DNA from: Sipunculus nudus
Lineage: Eukaryota > Annelida > Sipuncula > Golfingiida > Sipunculidae
Reading direction: 5' to 3'
DNA: 64,000 nt
NCBI GenBank assembly: GCA_026874595.1
Contig: CM049309.1
Span: forward strand, 96,928,723-96,992,722
Shown here one piece after another: positions 13,774 through 25,321 of the stretch (its first letter is position 1; each line of letters begins with the position of its first letter). Both the position numbers and the translations under genes were made by a program. The notes beneath the pieces were generated by a model, which did no database searches, was not told the DNA's origin, and worked only from the letters and a program-made list of their open reading frames with translations.

Positions 13774-15995
13774 AATAATATTATAGAATATATTCATGAA
13801 TGCATTCATGACTACATTTTGAAAGTATCTGCACTGGTATTCAAATACTTTCATTTTTACCTGAATTCCCATTCTTATGCTATAAAAATTTTTAATGCAG
13901 TACATATTCCTGTTCGTATTCAAATACATTTGCAAAGCATTTGCACCATGTCTAATATTTATTCAGTTTTAGCAAAACAATGATGTTGAGAATCCAGAAT
14001 ATACAAAATTCACAAATTTAAATAATGATCATAAGTACCTGGTTTTATGGCTTTTATTTATATTGAAAAAAATAAATGTAATATATTCACTTTGGACTAC
14101 TTTCACATCAATCTACTCACTACACACAGTAGGAATCTAGATTAATATTATCAACTGCATCTTTGTCTATCATTAATTCCCTTCATATGATCCCTAATGA
14201 TTAGTAATGAATTAATGTGATTTATTTTTTTATGATTAAAATTGAACTGAATAATACCAAAGGTGACTGCATGGTGTTACTTGAAATATTGACATTGACA
14301 TTCTATCTATCCATACAAGATTCTTACATCATCAGTAACTGCAAGTTAATTTACTGTTACTCATCAACTAACAAATTCCTTTTCTATAAATTTTTCTTTA
14401 ATTTGTTATTAAAAACCAATAAAAATTTATTAATTTATTGTTATGTTGTTTTTCAAAACAACTACAAGATGAGTTGGGTTGGACACCTGGATCAACTGTG
14501 GCTGGGCATTAGCTGCCTGGCTGCCCAAGTGTATGCCTCAAGCGTGCATAATTTAATGAAAGGTCAGCAAGGTCAACATACAGGTGACTGTAGAGGGCCT
14601 GGGTCTGACATGGTCTCATAAAAACTTAAATAAAAGCTACAATATTTGGCCAATTTCTTTCAGCTTTCTAAACTACAAAGATGAAATCCTTATGTGTGCA
14701 TGATATGAAAATTAAATCAACAGTGCTCTCAGGAAACAAACGTGCCATAGTCAAGTTGGGCAAAATTTAAAATACTAATTTTATATTTATACTAATAACT
14801 TATAAAATTTGAAAAATTCAGAACTAATTTTGGGTATTCAATTGAATCTTAATTAAATAATGTTACATCCCTGACAAAAATTCTCTAGCATCAGCAATCC
14901 TCTTGTTAAGGGAGTGAATATATTTCTTGATTTTTTAAAAAGTGCATTAGGTTTTGGCCCATAACTTAAAACAATTACGCAATACTGACATCACTTCTGG
15001 CATGTGCATAGCGAACATATAGAAAAATATGTTATGATCAAAGTCAGATCAGTGGTTTTGATATTAGGCAGTCATAAAGTGTAACAATGGGTTTTTAATG
15101 GAAAAATGAAGTTTTTCATTAATATCTCAAAGGAATTAAGTCCTAGTGACCAAATTCTTGGCATGGTAGGGGATTTTGGAGACATCTAACTGTATGCCAA
15201 ATTTAACGAACTTAGAGCTGAAGCTGGGGAGCTGAGCTCTAGCAAACTGCATAACACTAGCTTGATGTAAACAATATGTGACAGTTTTTGATCAACTGGT
15301 TTCAATTTGTAGATGTTAACAGTTGAAATTGTAACAAAAACATGCTTTGAAAATTAAATCTGCAGCAGTTACATGAAAAAAATGTGCCATGGTCAACCTT
15401 GGGCAAAATTTATGGTACCAATTTTATATTTTTGCCAATATTTAAAAAAATTTAACAGATTTTGATCTAATTTTTGGTATACAATTAAATTTTGATTAAT
15501 TAAAGTTGTATTACTGAAAAAAAGTTCCTACCTTCAACACTTTTGGTCTTAAGTGACCAAATATCTTTCCTGATTTTTTTACAAAGTCCATTATGTTTGG
15601 GCCCATAACTTTTTTAAATTAAATAATACTGACTTAATTTCTGGCATCTACATAAGAACTATATAGAGTAATATTTATAGTAAATATGAAGAAAACCAGA
15701 TGAGTGGTTTTGATATTAGGCAGTCCTGAAGTGTGAAAATAGATTTCTAATAAAAAATTGAGGTTTTCCCTTAATATCTCAAAGGAACGAAGTCCTATTG
15801 ACCCAATCTTCGGCATGGTAGGAGATTTTGGGGACATCTAACTGTATGCTGAATTTCAGATTCGTAAGTCCAATGGTGTCAAAACGTGCCAGTCTTACGG
15901 ACGGACATCCGGACGGACAGACAGACAGACGGACGGACGACGGATGATGGACCATGACTACAGCTCAGATGACTTGTAGTCAGCTGAGCTAAAAA

Positions 15996-16929
15996 TCAAG
16001 GAAATCCATGCAAGAATTATTGGGAAACAGGTGCTCCTGTATTTATTTTTATTCAATACAAGCCAACTGTACTGAGCTTTCATAAATAATGGTCATATTT
16101 ATTAAGAAATCTTTGACCCAATGCAAGATTACATTAATATATGTCCCACTGCATTCACTTTAATAGTTCTTGAGATAATATTTTCTAAAGGAATTTAAAG
16201 ATGGCTTCCTGGTGGCCATATTTGATTTCTGACAGGTCAGAAATTGAACAACAAACATCCTCTAAAAGGGACCAAACATTAAAAAAAAATCACAGAAACT
16301 GCACTGGCAAAAGGATTTCTAAGCTGGCTATATGGCAGACATAATGGATTTCTGACAAGTCTGACATTTGATATTTCACATCCTCCAATGAGAAACTAAA
16401 CTTGTGGCAATTGCTCCAAAGAATGTTACAGTTATGAATGCCCAAAACAATTCCAAAGGCATGATCAGGTTGGAGAGCTCTCATATCAGATTTATTGACA
16501 TGCAAATGTAAAAAATGTAAGTCCAATATTTTTTAATTATCACCTTGCTTTTCAATGGGGTCAGCAGGGTAGGTGAACTGCAAAACCTGAAAGAAAAGAA
16601 ATGCTGAAAGCATCACTTAGAGTCTTGTAATCAAATAAATCCATCCAAAATCCAGGTACAGACCCATATATTATCAGAACAAACACTTGCTGGTATATCT
16701 GATGATTTGTATAATATTTTTCAGATATCTAGGAAACTAAGTTTATTGCTATGATTCAATGAAATAAACTGCAAAATGTTACCATCATCTTATAAATTAG
16801 TAGCTAAACCTTAACAATCTCATAGTCTTAATGCCTGGCCAAAGCATTCTGGAAAAAGTGTTTTTGTTATGCACTAATGATATGTCCTTATAACTCCATG
16901 GGCTGATACAAAAGGGAGTCATATATCAC
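15996..16929. other. Unassigned DNA, no feature recognised
   Basis: No open frame longer than about 80 codons has a recognisable domain, and I find no element termini. Possibly single-copy DNA. Confidence 0.45.
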
Positions 16930-17573
16930 AAGTGTCACTGACAACTATGGGCACACAGTGAGATGTATCAGTTGGAGAGTAATGGTTATATATACAAGAG
17001 AAACAGAGATGGTCAACATTATTTTTGTGAACATCCCTGTCCTATGACCTAGGCCTTTTGCCCACATATCAATTGGATTCTTTTTAAAGTGATGGGTAAC
17101 TACTAACCACTTAAAACTGGAGTAATCACTTGGCAACCAATGTGTAAATAACTTTGAACTGCAACCTTTAACCTCCTGACCAGCTGACCCCAATATCAAT
17201 TAGTTATTTCTTCAAGCAAAAAGACCCATAAATATGTTTGAATCAAATTGAGTGATGCATAGATGAGGCATATGTGAAGGACTGAAGGTTTGGGATAAAC
17301 AGTTTAGCTTGAAATATGTTCACAAGCATTTGGAACAATTTAGTATTGTGACCTTGACCTCTGACCTTTTGACCTTAACATCAATAGGGTTCTTCCCCTA
17401 ATGGTTGGTTAGCCATATATGAAAGATAGAAGTTATAGGTTGAAAAGTTTGCCTTAAAATGACTCCATGCAAGAAGTGGGTGCTGTGAACTTGACCTTTG
17501 ACAGGCCTCCCAGCGGCAAGTTTAAAAAAGTAGGACATTTTTGAGAAAATAGTAGGACAAACTAGAATTTTAA
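16930..17573 (+). repeat. Degenerate about 146-bp repeat rich in TGACCT half-sites
   Basis: Related to 24121-24530: phrases such as GTGACCTTGACCTCTGACC (about 17348) and GGTTTGGGAT recur with roughly 146-base spacing but are more diverged. The block ends with a short stretch containing AGTAGGAC repeats (17527-17563) immediately before a family A 5' end. Confidence 0.55.
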
Positions 17574-20220
17574 ACAAGGGACCTATGGGTCACGACGCTC
17601 AGCTATTATATATGATAAAAAAATATTATTTAGAAATGAGGCACATGCTGGTTTTGTGTGGTAATAAATATAAGCTGTATTATGAGTGGTTGTTGTTTAG
17701 CTTATGTATGATTTTGATAGTACCTTTGGAGACAGGGAAGAGGATTGATTTCATTTATTTTACTAACAAATGGAGTACTATTGTCACACAGATTTTGACT
17801 TGGCCATATAACTTATAAGCAGAACATATAATATAAGAGTTGAACTATTTATTAAAAAAAAATTACAAATACTGTCCCAAATATAATTTTTATAAAAAAT
17901 AATAAGAGAATCATATGATTTTTTTAAATGAAATATAACTGATATGATTATTAAAATAATATTAAAGAATATATTCATGAATGCATTCATGAATACATTT
18001 TGAAAGTATTTGCACAAGTATTCATATACTTTTATTTTAACCTGAATTCCTATTCTTTATGCAAGAAATTTTATAATGGAGTACATAATCATATTCGTAT
18101 TTAAAAACAATTACAAAGTATTCGCACCATGTCTGGTATTTATTCAGTTTCACCAACCAATGATGTTGAGAATCCAGAATATACAAAATTCACACATTTA
18201 AATAATGATCATAAGTACCTGGTTTCATGGCTTTTATTTATATTAAAAAATAACTGTAAAAAATTCATTTTGGACTAATTGCACATCAATGTACACACTA
18301 GACACAGTAGGAATCTAGATTAATATTATCAACTGCATCTTTGTCTATCATTAATTTCCTTCATATGATCCCTAATGATTAGTAATGAAAAATATGATTT
18401 ACTTCTTTATCATTAAAATTGAACTGAAAAATGCCATAGGTGACTGCATGGTGTTATTTGGAATACGTGACATTCTACCCATCGATACAAGATTCTTATA
18501 TCATCAGTAACTGCAAGTTAATTTCCTGTTATTATAAACTAACAAATTCCTTTTCTATTTTTCTTTAATTTGTTATTAAAAACCAATAAAAATTTATTAA
18601 TTTATTGTTTATTGTTATGTTGTTGGTTAAAACTACTAGATGAGTTGGGTTGGACACCTGGATCAACTGTGGCTGGCCATAAGCTGCCTGGATTCTGTGT
18701 ATGCCTCGCCTCAAGCGTGCATAATTTGATGAAAGGTCAACAAGGTCAACATACAGGTGACTCAAGAGGGGCTGGAGAGAGCCAAAGTCTGACAGGGTCT
18801 CATAAAAAACATTAATAAAAGCTACAATTTTTGGCCAATTTCTTTCAGCTTTCTAAACTAAAAAGCTGAAATCCTTATGTGTGCATGATATGAAAATTAT
18901 ATCAACAGTGCTCATGGGAAACAAATGTGCCATGGTCACAGTTGGGCAAAATTTAAGGTACTAATTTTATATTTATACTAATAACTTATAAAATTTGAAA
19001 AATTCAGAACTGATTTTGGGTATTCAATTGAATCTTGATTAAATAATGTTACATCCCTGACAAAAAAATCTCTAGCTTCAGCAATGCCCTTGTTAAGGGA
19101 GTAAATAAATTTCTTGATTTTTTACAAAGTGCATTATGTTTGGGCCCATAACTTAAAACAATTACGCAATACTGACATCATTCTGGCATGTGCATAGAGA
19201 ATGAAAAATATGTATATTATTTATGATTAAAGTCAGATCAGTGGTTTTGATATTAGGCAGTCTTGAAGTGTAACAATGGGTTTTTAATGGAAAAATGAAG
19301 TTTTTCATTAATATCTCGAAGGTATTAAGTCCTAGTGACCAAATTCTTGGCATGGTAGGGGATTTTGGAGACATCTAACTGTATGCCGAATTTAAGGAAC
19401 TAAGAACTGAAGCTGGGGAGCTGAGCTCTTGCAAACTGCATAACACTAGCTTGATGTAAACAATATGTTACATGGTGCTTGAAAACTTATTAAAATCTAC
19501 AGTTATTGATCAACTGGTTTCAAATTTTTGGTGTTAACAGTTGAAATGCTAACAAAAACATGCTGTGAAAATTAAATCCACAGTACTTACAGGAAAAAAA
19601 TGTGCCATGGTCAACCTTGGGCAAAATTTAAGGTACCATTTTTTTTTTTTTTTATTAATATTTTAGAAAATTTAAAAGATTTTCATCTAATTTTGGGTAT
19701 ACAATTTAATTTTGATTAATTAAAGTTATATTACTGGAAAAAAGGTCGATAGCTTTAACATTTTTTGTGTTAAGTGATCAAATATCTTTCCTGATTTTTT
19801 ACAAAATGCATTATGTTTGGGCCCATAACTTTTTTAAATTAAATAATACAGACATAATTTCTGGCATGTACATAGGAACTATATAGAGGAATATTTATGG
19901 TAAATATGAGGAAAAACAGATGAGTGGTTTTGATATTAGGCAGTCCTGAAGTGTGAAAATAGGTTTTTAATAAAAAATTGAGGTTTTTCCTTAATTTCTC
20001 AAAGGAACGAAGTTGCAAAGACCCAGTTTTCGGCTTGGTAGGAGATCTTGGGGACATCTAACATTATGCCGAATTTTGGATTCCTAGGTCTTACAGTTTC
20101 AAAACGTGCCACATCTACGGAGGACGGACGGACGGACAGACGGACGGACAGACGGACGGACGACGGACAATGGACCACGACTATAGCTCAGATGACTTAT
20201 AGTCAGCTGAGCTAAAAAAA
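17574..20220 (+). mobile_element. Family A element, uninterrupted
   Basis: 5' end ACAAGGGACCTATGGGTC; the A subterminal motif is degraded (GCTCAGCTAT). The 3' end has a GACGGACGGACAGACGG-type microsatellite (20120-20170) and the hairpin closing CAGCTGAGCTAAAAAAA at about 20204-20220. It provides the empty-site reference for the family C insertion at 10879, since it reads straight through the equivalent position near 17950. About 2.6 kb, non-coding. Confidence 0.75.
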
Positions 20221-20537
20221 ACTCTTAAATACTTATATGAATTAATTCATCAATTTCAAGGATTATTATTCTTTAATTTTATCTTAGAGTTTTATTCATC
20301 ATGATTTTGATGCACAAAAATATGTAGACTACATGTTGTAGAGTTTAAATATATTATGTTGAATAGTTTTTAAAAATATGGTTGTCTTTTAAAGTGTACA
20401 AAAACTAATATCTAACTAAATTTAGCTTATTGAGTGTTATTTAGTAACAAAAGTCATCCTAGATATTTAGTGCTTTTTCTTCTTTGAGTCATTTGCCAGT
20501 GATTTGTTCACAAGTTTCATGTCTTCACTGGCCTTGG
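20221..20537. other. AT-rich spacer, no feature recognised
   Basis: Lies between a family A 3' end and the 3' end of the transposase relic. Nothing coding is visible. Confidence 0.45.
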
Positions 20538-21640
20538 TCATTTTTTTACTTCCTTGTACAATTGTTTGGCATTCCTAAAAGCATGGAGTGTCTTAGGATG
20601 TACTGGCACCTTACTAGGTTCTCCATACATGTTAACAATGTTCTGCACAGTTCTGAGTCCATAAATATAATTTTCCTTTAATCCTGCTCTTGAGGTTGTC
20701 ACAAGAGTTTATTTTGCATGGAAAATCGTCTTTCCACATCAGCCTGTCCATGGATGAGAATCAGGACTGCCTTCACCAGTTTTGCCAAGATTGGGTACTT
20801 TGAGTGTCCAGCATGGTCAACCTGGGCAAGAACTGATTCCCAGTAGGAGTCCATCTGCTTACAAGTAAGTAACAAATAGCTCATCAGATGGGTTTATACC
20901 TTCTTTCTCTATGAAAGTATCCTTTGCAATATCAGCACTAGCATACAACCTCCACTAATCAAGCAAACTGTCAATCTCTTTCCTTGACACCACCATGGGC
21001 AGCTTCTGTACTACCTTCTTAATGCTTTCTGCTGAGTTGGCAACTGTCCTCAGTAACAGATGAAGGCACTGTACATGCTTCAGTAATGAGTTGTCAAAAG
21101 GCAATCTCTCCACAAGGTATGCTGTGATGGTCACTAAGGACTTCCTAGCATCAAGTCTAAAGGCTTCAACATACTTATGTGCCAATCATTTCAGAAAATC
21201 TGATGAAAGTGTTCAACTTTCTAGGCTTAAGCAAATTTTTAGTCCCAGTGAGGTCAAGTTTGATGATAGATTGTCCAGTTGGATCCCAAGCAAATTCTGG
21301 TTTGACAAATCTGCCCATTAGTTTGGTAACCAAGGTCCTATAGTTCATCATATAGAACATGTATTAGTGGACCTTCTGTCTGCATCATGGAAAGGAACTT
21401 TGTGTATATATCCCCAACAGATTTAAGAAGCTGCAGCCTTGTCAGTCATAGGATCCTTAAAACCCACATGTATGATTTTGTAGTAAAATTATTTGTTTCA
21501 AAGGGAATGCTTTTTGGGATAAATGAAAGGAAGTATTCTTTCAGAGAATCCCATTGATCAATAACTAGGCTGGCCGATAACATGCTGGCTGGGGTGCAAG
21601 CACCAATAGAGAAAACCATGACAGAGACTCTCCTGTTATC
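20538..21640 (-). pseudogene. hAT-like transposase or hATC-domain protein relic
   Basis: Read on the minus strand, a protein-like sequence continues through several frames. It opens with a segment containing LVIDQWDSLKEYF (about 21550-21600), then a part with MMQTEGPLIHVLYDEL, then LVTKLMGRFVKPEF and FRLDARKSLVTITAYL, and ends with ILIHGQADVERRFSMQNKLL (20699-20758) and KQLYKEVKK before a stop at 20538-20540. The ADVERRFS region resembles the C-terminal hAT dimerisation domain; assignment is from remembered family character, not a search. Frameshifts occur near 20700 and 20880, with in-frame stops near 20957 and 21350, so it cannot make an intact protein. The N-terminal zinc finger is not seen. 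Confidence 0.6.
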
Positions 21641-21666
21641 TGAGGAAGTGCACTGGGGGAGAGAGT

Positions 21667-21683
21667 GGGGGGGGGGGGGGGGG
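21667..21683 (+). repeat. Poly-G run of 17
   Basis: Seventeen uninterrupted G residues just upstream (in minus-strand sense) of the hAT-like relic. Length may be affected by assembly or polymerase slippage. Confidence 0.85.
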
Positions 21684-21785
21684 CTATGGAATGACACCAT
21701 TGCTGTTTAATGCTTCATAGAAGTTCCAGTTGCTATTATCATTTGAAATGAGAAATAAAATAGCTTTAATCTAAATCTTTTCAAA

Positions 21786-24051
21786 ACAAGGCCTACAGGC
21801 CTAATGCGAACCTGTGCATTGGGAAATACACCAGGTATAATGCTTCAATGCTGGACCATTACTTTTCATGTATATGAACAATGCAGGTACTAAACATTTT
21901 GAATAAGAAACAATTACACTAACATCACTGCTGAAATTCTGGCATGGGTGGACACAACACAAAAATGATTCTAGCTGGCACCACCAGTCTTGTATACAAC
22001 GAAGCTATCAGAGATATACACATATGCCAATTTTCAGACTGATATATCAAACCCCTCCTGAGAAATAAGCAGGGACACACATTGTGCAAAAATTATTGTA
22101 GGTGGCACCACATGTCTTGTATACGACAAAGCTATCCGATATGTATAAATACGCCCAATTTCAGGCTAATATATCAAATTCCTCTGTAGAAATAAGCAGG
22201 CACATACACTGTGCAAAAGTCAATGTACCTGGCACCACCTGTCTTGTAAATGAAAATACCATCAAAGACGCATAGACAAGTCAAAATATCAGTCCAATAC
22301 ATCAGAGTTTGATGCACTGGGCTGACAAGGCTTAGGTGAGTAAGGCAGTTGCCCCCGAGTGACCTGTGACAAATTGCTGCCTCAAGCTACTGCACTGGAG
22401 AACTCTTGACCTGCACCTGGATAGACTGAGTGACTTTTGACCTGTACCTGGCTGCACTGAGTGAACTCTTGACCTGTTGCATAATCTGACACAGCTGGCA
22501 GTCTGCCAAAGCTATAAATAGAATGCAGCTACTGCACTGAGTGAACTCTTGACCTATACCTGGCTGCACTTCTTCCAATCCTGGCGGTGTGCCAAAACTA
22601 TTTATAGAGCTGACATCATCTTGGCTAATGGCCAACATCAAGGCACTTGCAATCTGCCAATGGAAACCAAGTGCTGCCATCTGAAAACAAAAGTGATCCC
22701 TACTTGAAATAACTTTGAAATTTATTTTCCCAGTACAAAATGCTTTTCAGCTGACTTTTAAAAAAAAAAGAAATCAGGAATATATGTAAAATTATTATGG
22801 ATGCATACTGAATGCAAAATTAAAATACAGATATATCTCATTGATGGCAAATTCTTGAATTAAGTTGAGTAGGGATACCAATAATTTATAATCCACGTAC
22901 AGTTGTTTTTATATAGCCACAGAGAACTGAACATGATTGTCTGGTATGATGAATAACTTAAATCATAAATCTAATTTTTTTAAAAGCTTTTAAAAAACTT
23001 TCTTGTCAATATTAACCAAAGATAACCTGAAATCTAAATGTCTAGTGGCATGATGTAATAGATGCTGATAAACTGGTGCCAGGCTAGATGTAACAGCATC
23101 ACACAGCTAACATATATGGTAAAATGACTCAGTTCAATCTCCATAATTCAGCCAAAAAAACATTCATGTTGAACCATTAATGACAATTATTATAAGAATT
23201 ATTGTAGGAATTATTCTTGTAAAATATTTAACAAACTGGCTTCAGTGGCATCAGCCGAAAAACATTTCGCAGGTTTATAACTCATATGGATAAATACAGC
23301 AAAATGGCTATGTTAAGCTTCCCATAACTCGGCCAAAAATCACTGAACCAAAACCATTTGAACAAACTTGAATTATCAACATCTGAGGATAATTAATATG
23401 TGAGATTTAAGAATTTGGCCCAGTGGTTTTTGAGAAGAAGATCTTTGAAGCCACTGAGCTAAAATGGGCTCTTATGGCATATGACTAAATTCAGTTTCCC
23501 ATAACTTAGCCAAAAGTCACTGAAAAGAGACCATTTGAACAAACCTCAGAAAGCACTACCCAAGGATCATTTCTGAGAGATATTAAACATTTTGGCCACA
23601 TGGTCTCAGAGAAGAAGTTTTTTATAGCCCTCAGTGTAATACAGGCACTGATGACCCTGTACAAAAAAGGCCGATGCAGGTGGCGCCACCAAAACCTCAA
23701 TTTCAGATATGACCAATGTGACCAACTGGAACCATTCGAAATAACTTGAGAAAGATTATTCCAGGGATCATTTCTGTGAAATATTGGACAATTTGGCTGG
23801 ACAGTTTCGGAGAAGAAGATTTTTAAAGCTTTTTTAGCTTTTTCCCTATAAAATCTAAGAAAATGCTGTTAGGAAAAAAATAAACAAAATCCCATATAGT
23901 TTTTTGGATGACTGATTATTTGCAAAAAATTTGGTGATGCTAGCTCCTGCTGTTTTTGAGATAGGTATGGTTAATGTACAGACGAGGCACGACAGACGAC
24001 GCACGACGGACGATACCGCACCATCGCATAAGCTCACAGGTTCGCTAAAAA
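21786..24051 (+). mobile_element. Family B element, full length (reference copy)
   Basis: 5' end ACAAGGCCTACAGGCCTAAT, in which AGGCCT is itself a palindrome present twice, followed by GCGAACCTGTG at 21806-21816. The 3' end has a GACGACGCACGACGG stretch (23985-24012) and CACAGGTTCGC at 24035-24045, the exact reverse complement of the 5' motif, then TAAAAA. The interior has GGCACCACC phrases, blocks with TTGACCTG, and a longer segment shared with 6452-8888. It has no coding capacity. The best copy for defining this family. Confidence 0.8.
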
Positions 24052-24266
24052 GTAGGAATATGGTCCAAAAATAGGAAAAGTAGGACATAGTAGGACAGGT
24101 GTTGAAAAAGTAGGAAAAGTAGGATCCCTGGGTGGCCTGCTTTGACCTCAAAATCAACAGGTCTTTTCCCCTGTTGGCAGAGAAGCGATATGTCAGTGCT
24201 GGAAGGTTTGGAATTAAAATTCTCGCTTGAAATGTGTCCACAACATTTTTAAAGAAGTAGATCCTG

Positions 24267-24293
24267 TGACCTTGACCTTTGACCTTGTGACCT
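24267..24293. promoter_or_regulatory. Cluster of four nuclear-receptor-like half-sites
   Basis: Four exact TGACCT half-sites (reverse of AGGTCA) at 24267, 24273, 24280 and 24288, giving spacings of 0, 1 and 2 bases. The middle pair is a perfect DR1, the arrangement bound by RXR/HNF4/PPAR-type receptors. Whether it binds anything here is unknown; it lies in a repeat with no nearby gene. Confidence 0.4.
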
Positions 24294-24412
24294 CAAAATC
24301 TATAGGATTCTTCTCCAACTTGGTAAGTGAGCCATATGTGAAAGATCAAAGGATTGGGATGAAAGGTTTGGCTTAAAATGCATCCAAAAGCTTTTCAAAG
24401 AAGTGGGTCCTG

Positions 24413-24439
24413 TGACCTTGACCTTTGACCTTGTGACCT
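24413..24439. promoter_or_regulatory. Second cluster of four nuclear-receptor-like half-sites
   Basis: Exact repeat of the preceding cluster, 146 bases later, with TGACCT at 24413, 24419, 24426 and 24434. Same DR0/DR1/DR2 spacing. Function not shown. Confidence 0.4.
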
Positions 24440-24530
24440 CAGAATAATTATGGTTCTTCCCTTGTTGGTAGGTGAGCTGTATGTGAAAGATGGTGGGTTT
24501 GGGATGAAACTTTTGGCTATAAGAGTTAAT

Positions 24531-25112
24531 TCTGGGGGGTGCAAACACGCCCCGTAACTCGGAGAATATAGGTCACAGTGACCAAGTTTCAGGTTTCCAG
24601 GAGATCTTTTTAGAACCTCTAAGACTGCATAGGGTTCATGATCCTAGCCCTTAAGGTTACAATTTGTGATGGATGGCCGGACAGACAGATGGAAGAATGA
24701 CATACAAAGACCCATCACTATAGCCCAGCATGACTGAAAGTCAGATGAGCTAAAAAAAAATACAGGTGCGCCACAAATCCTCAGAAACTGATGAAACACT
24801 CCATGATCAATATCCATGCAAAGAATCATGGTGATCAATGCATTAGTTGTTCAGATACTTGAGCTTTTGTATCAAATTTTCCATTATTCGGGGGGTACTT
24901 CTGAGCCCAATAGCTCATAGAATATGGGTAACAGAGTTTTTATTTCAGGTTTCCAAGGAGATTTTTCATGGACTTCTCTGGATGTCAGGTCAGAAATTTC
25001 CAGGACCAGCAGTTATGATTTGTACCTGGTTACCTAACAGACAGACAGATGGACGGAAGCAGACAAAGGGCAATGGCTATAGCTCAGATGACTTTTAGTC
25101 AGCTGAGCTAAA
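24531..25112 (+). mobile_element. Family D element with A-like 3' hairpins
   Basis: Contains the D phrase with GGTGATCAATGCATTAG (24830-24846). One hairpin-like 3' end, lower quality, ends at about 24753 (GATGAGCTAAAAAAA), and a good one at 25081-25112 (AGCTCAGATGACT, TTT, AGTCAGCTGAGCT, then AAAA). So probably two D copies in succession. Non-coding. Confidence 0.55.
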
Positions 25113-25256
25113 AATAAGCTCAATCAGATAAAGTTTGACATGTGACTGATCCCTCCGTAAAATTTTGCACTGTTAGCTCAAACGTTTTTAGAGATAGCAG
25201 AGGGCAGAGGACGGACAACGCCACACCATTGCACAAGTTCAAAGGTATAAATTAGA
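25113..25256 (+). repeat. Family B-like 3' remnant
   Basis: Short stretch with ACGCCACACCATTGCACAAG near 25218-25237, which matches the B 3' end but lacks an intact CACAGGTTCGC. It is cut off where a family E 5' end begins. Confidence 0.4.
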
Positions 25257-25321
25257 ACAAGAGACCCAGGGGTCTAATGTTCACTCTGTGAAATACTGTA
25301 TATTTTGGCAGGTGATTAAAA

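Larger units (their letters stand above)
10494..15995 (+). mobile_element. Family A element split by nested elements
   Basis: 5' end ACAAGGGACCCATTGGTC (10494) then a degenerate A subterminal motif. Its body matches 17574-20220 and 25322-27440 up to 10878, is interrupted to 13773, then resumes at the homologous base. The 3' end has a long GACGGACG stretch (15895-15950) and the hairpin ending CAGCTGAGCTAAAAA at 15981-15995. No coding capacity seen. Confidence 0.75.
24052..24530 (+). repeat. About 146-bp tandem repeat rich in TGACCT half-sites
   Basis: Opens with repeated AGTAGGA words (24050-24125), then two good and one partial copy of a unit of about 146 bases. The block containing TGACCTTGACCTTTGACCT starts at 24267 and at 24413. 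Following phrases such as GAGCCATATGTGAAAGAT also recur. Related to the degenerate block at 16930-17573. Confidence 0.65.

Noticed and set aside
14217-14621. 134-codon + strand frame
   Set aside because: It lies within a family A element; the equivalent region of the 17574 copy is broken by frame changes.
21446-21700. 84-codon minus-strand frame starting with a Pro-rich stretch
   Set aside because: The Pro run comes from the poly-G tract; only the part below about 21640 belongs to the hAT-like relic.
23855-24241. 128-codon minus-strand frame
   Set aside because: It spans the end of a B element and the adjoining repeat and has no recognisable content.
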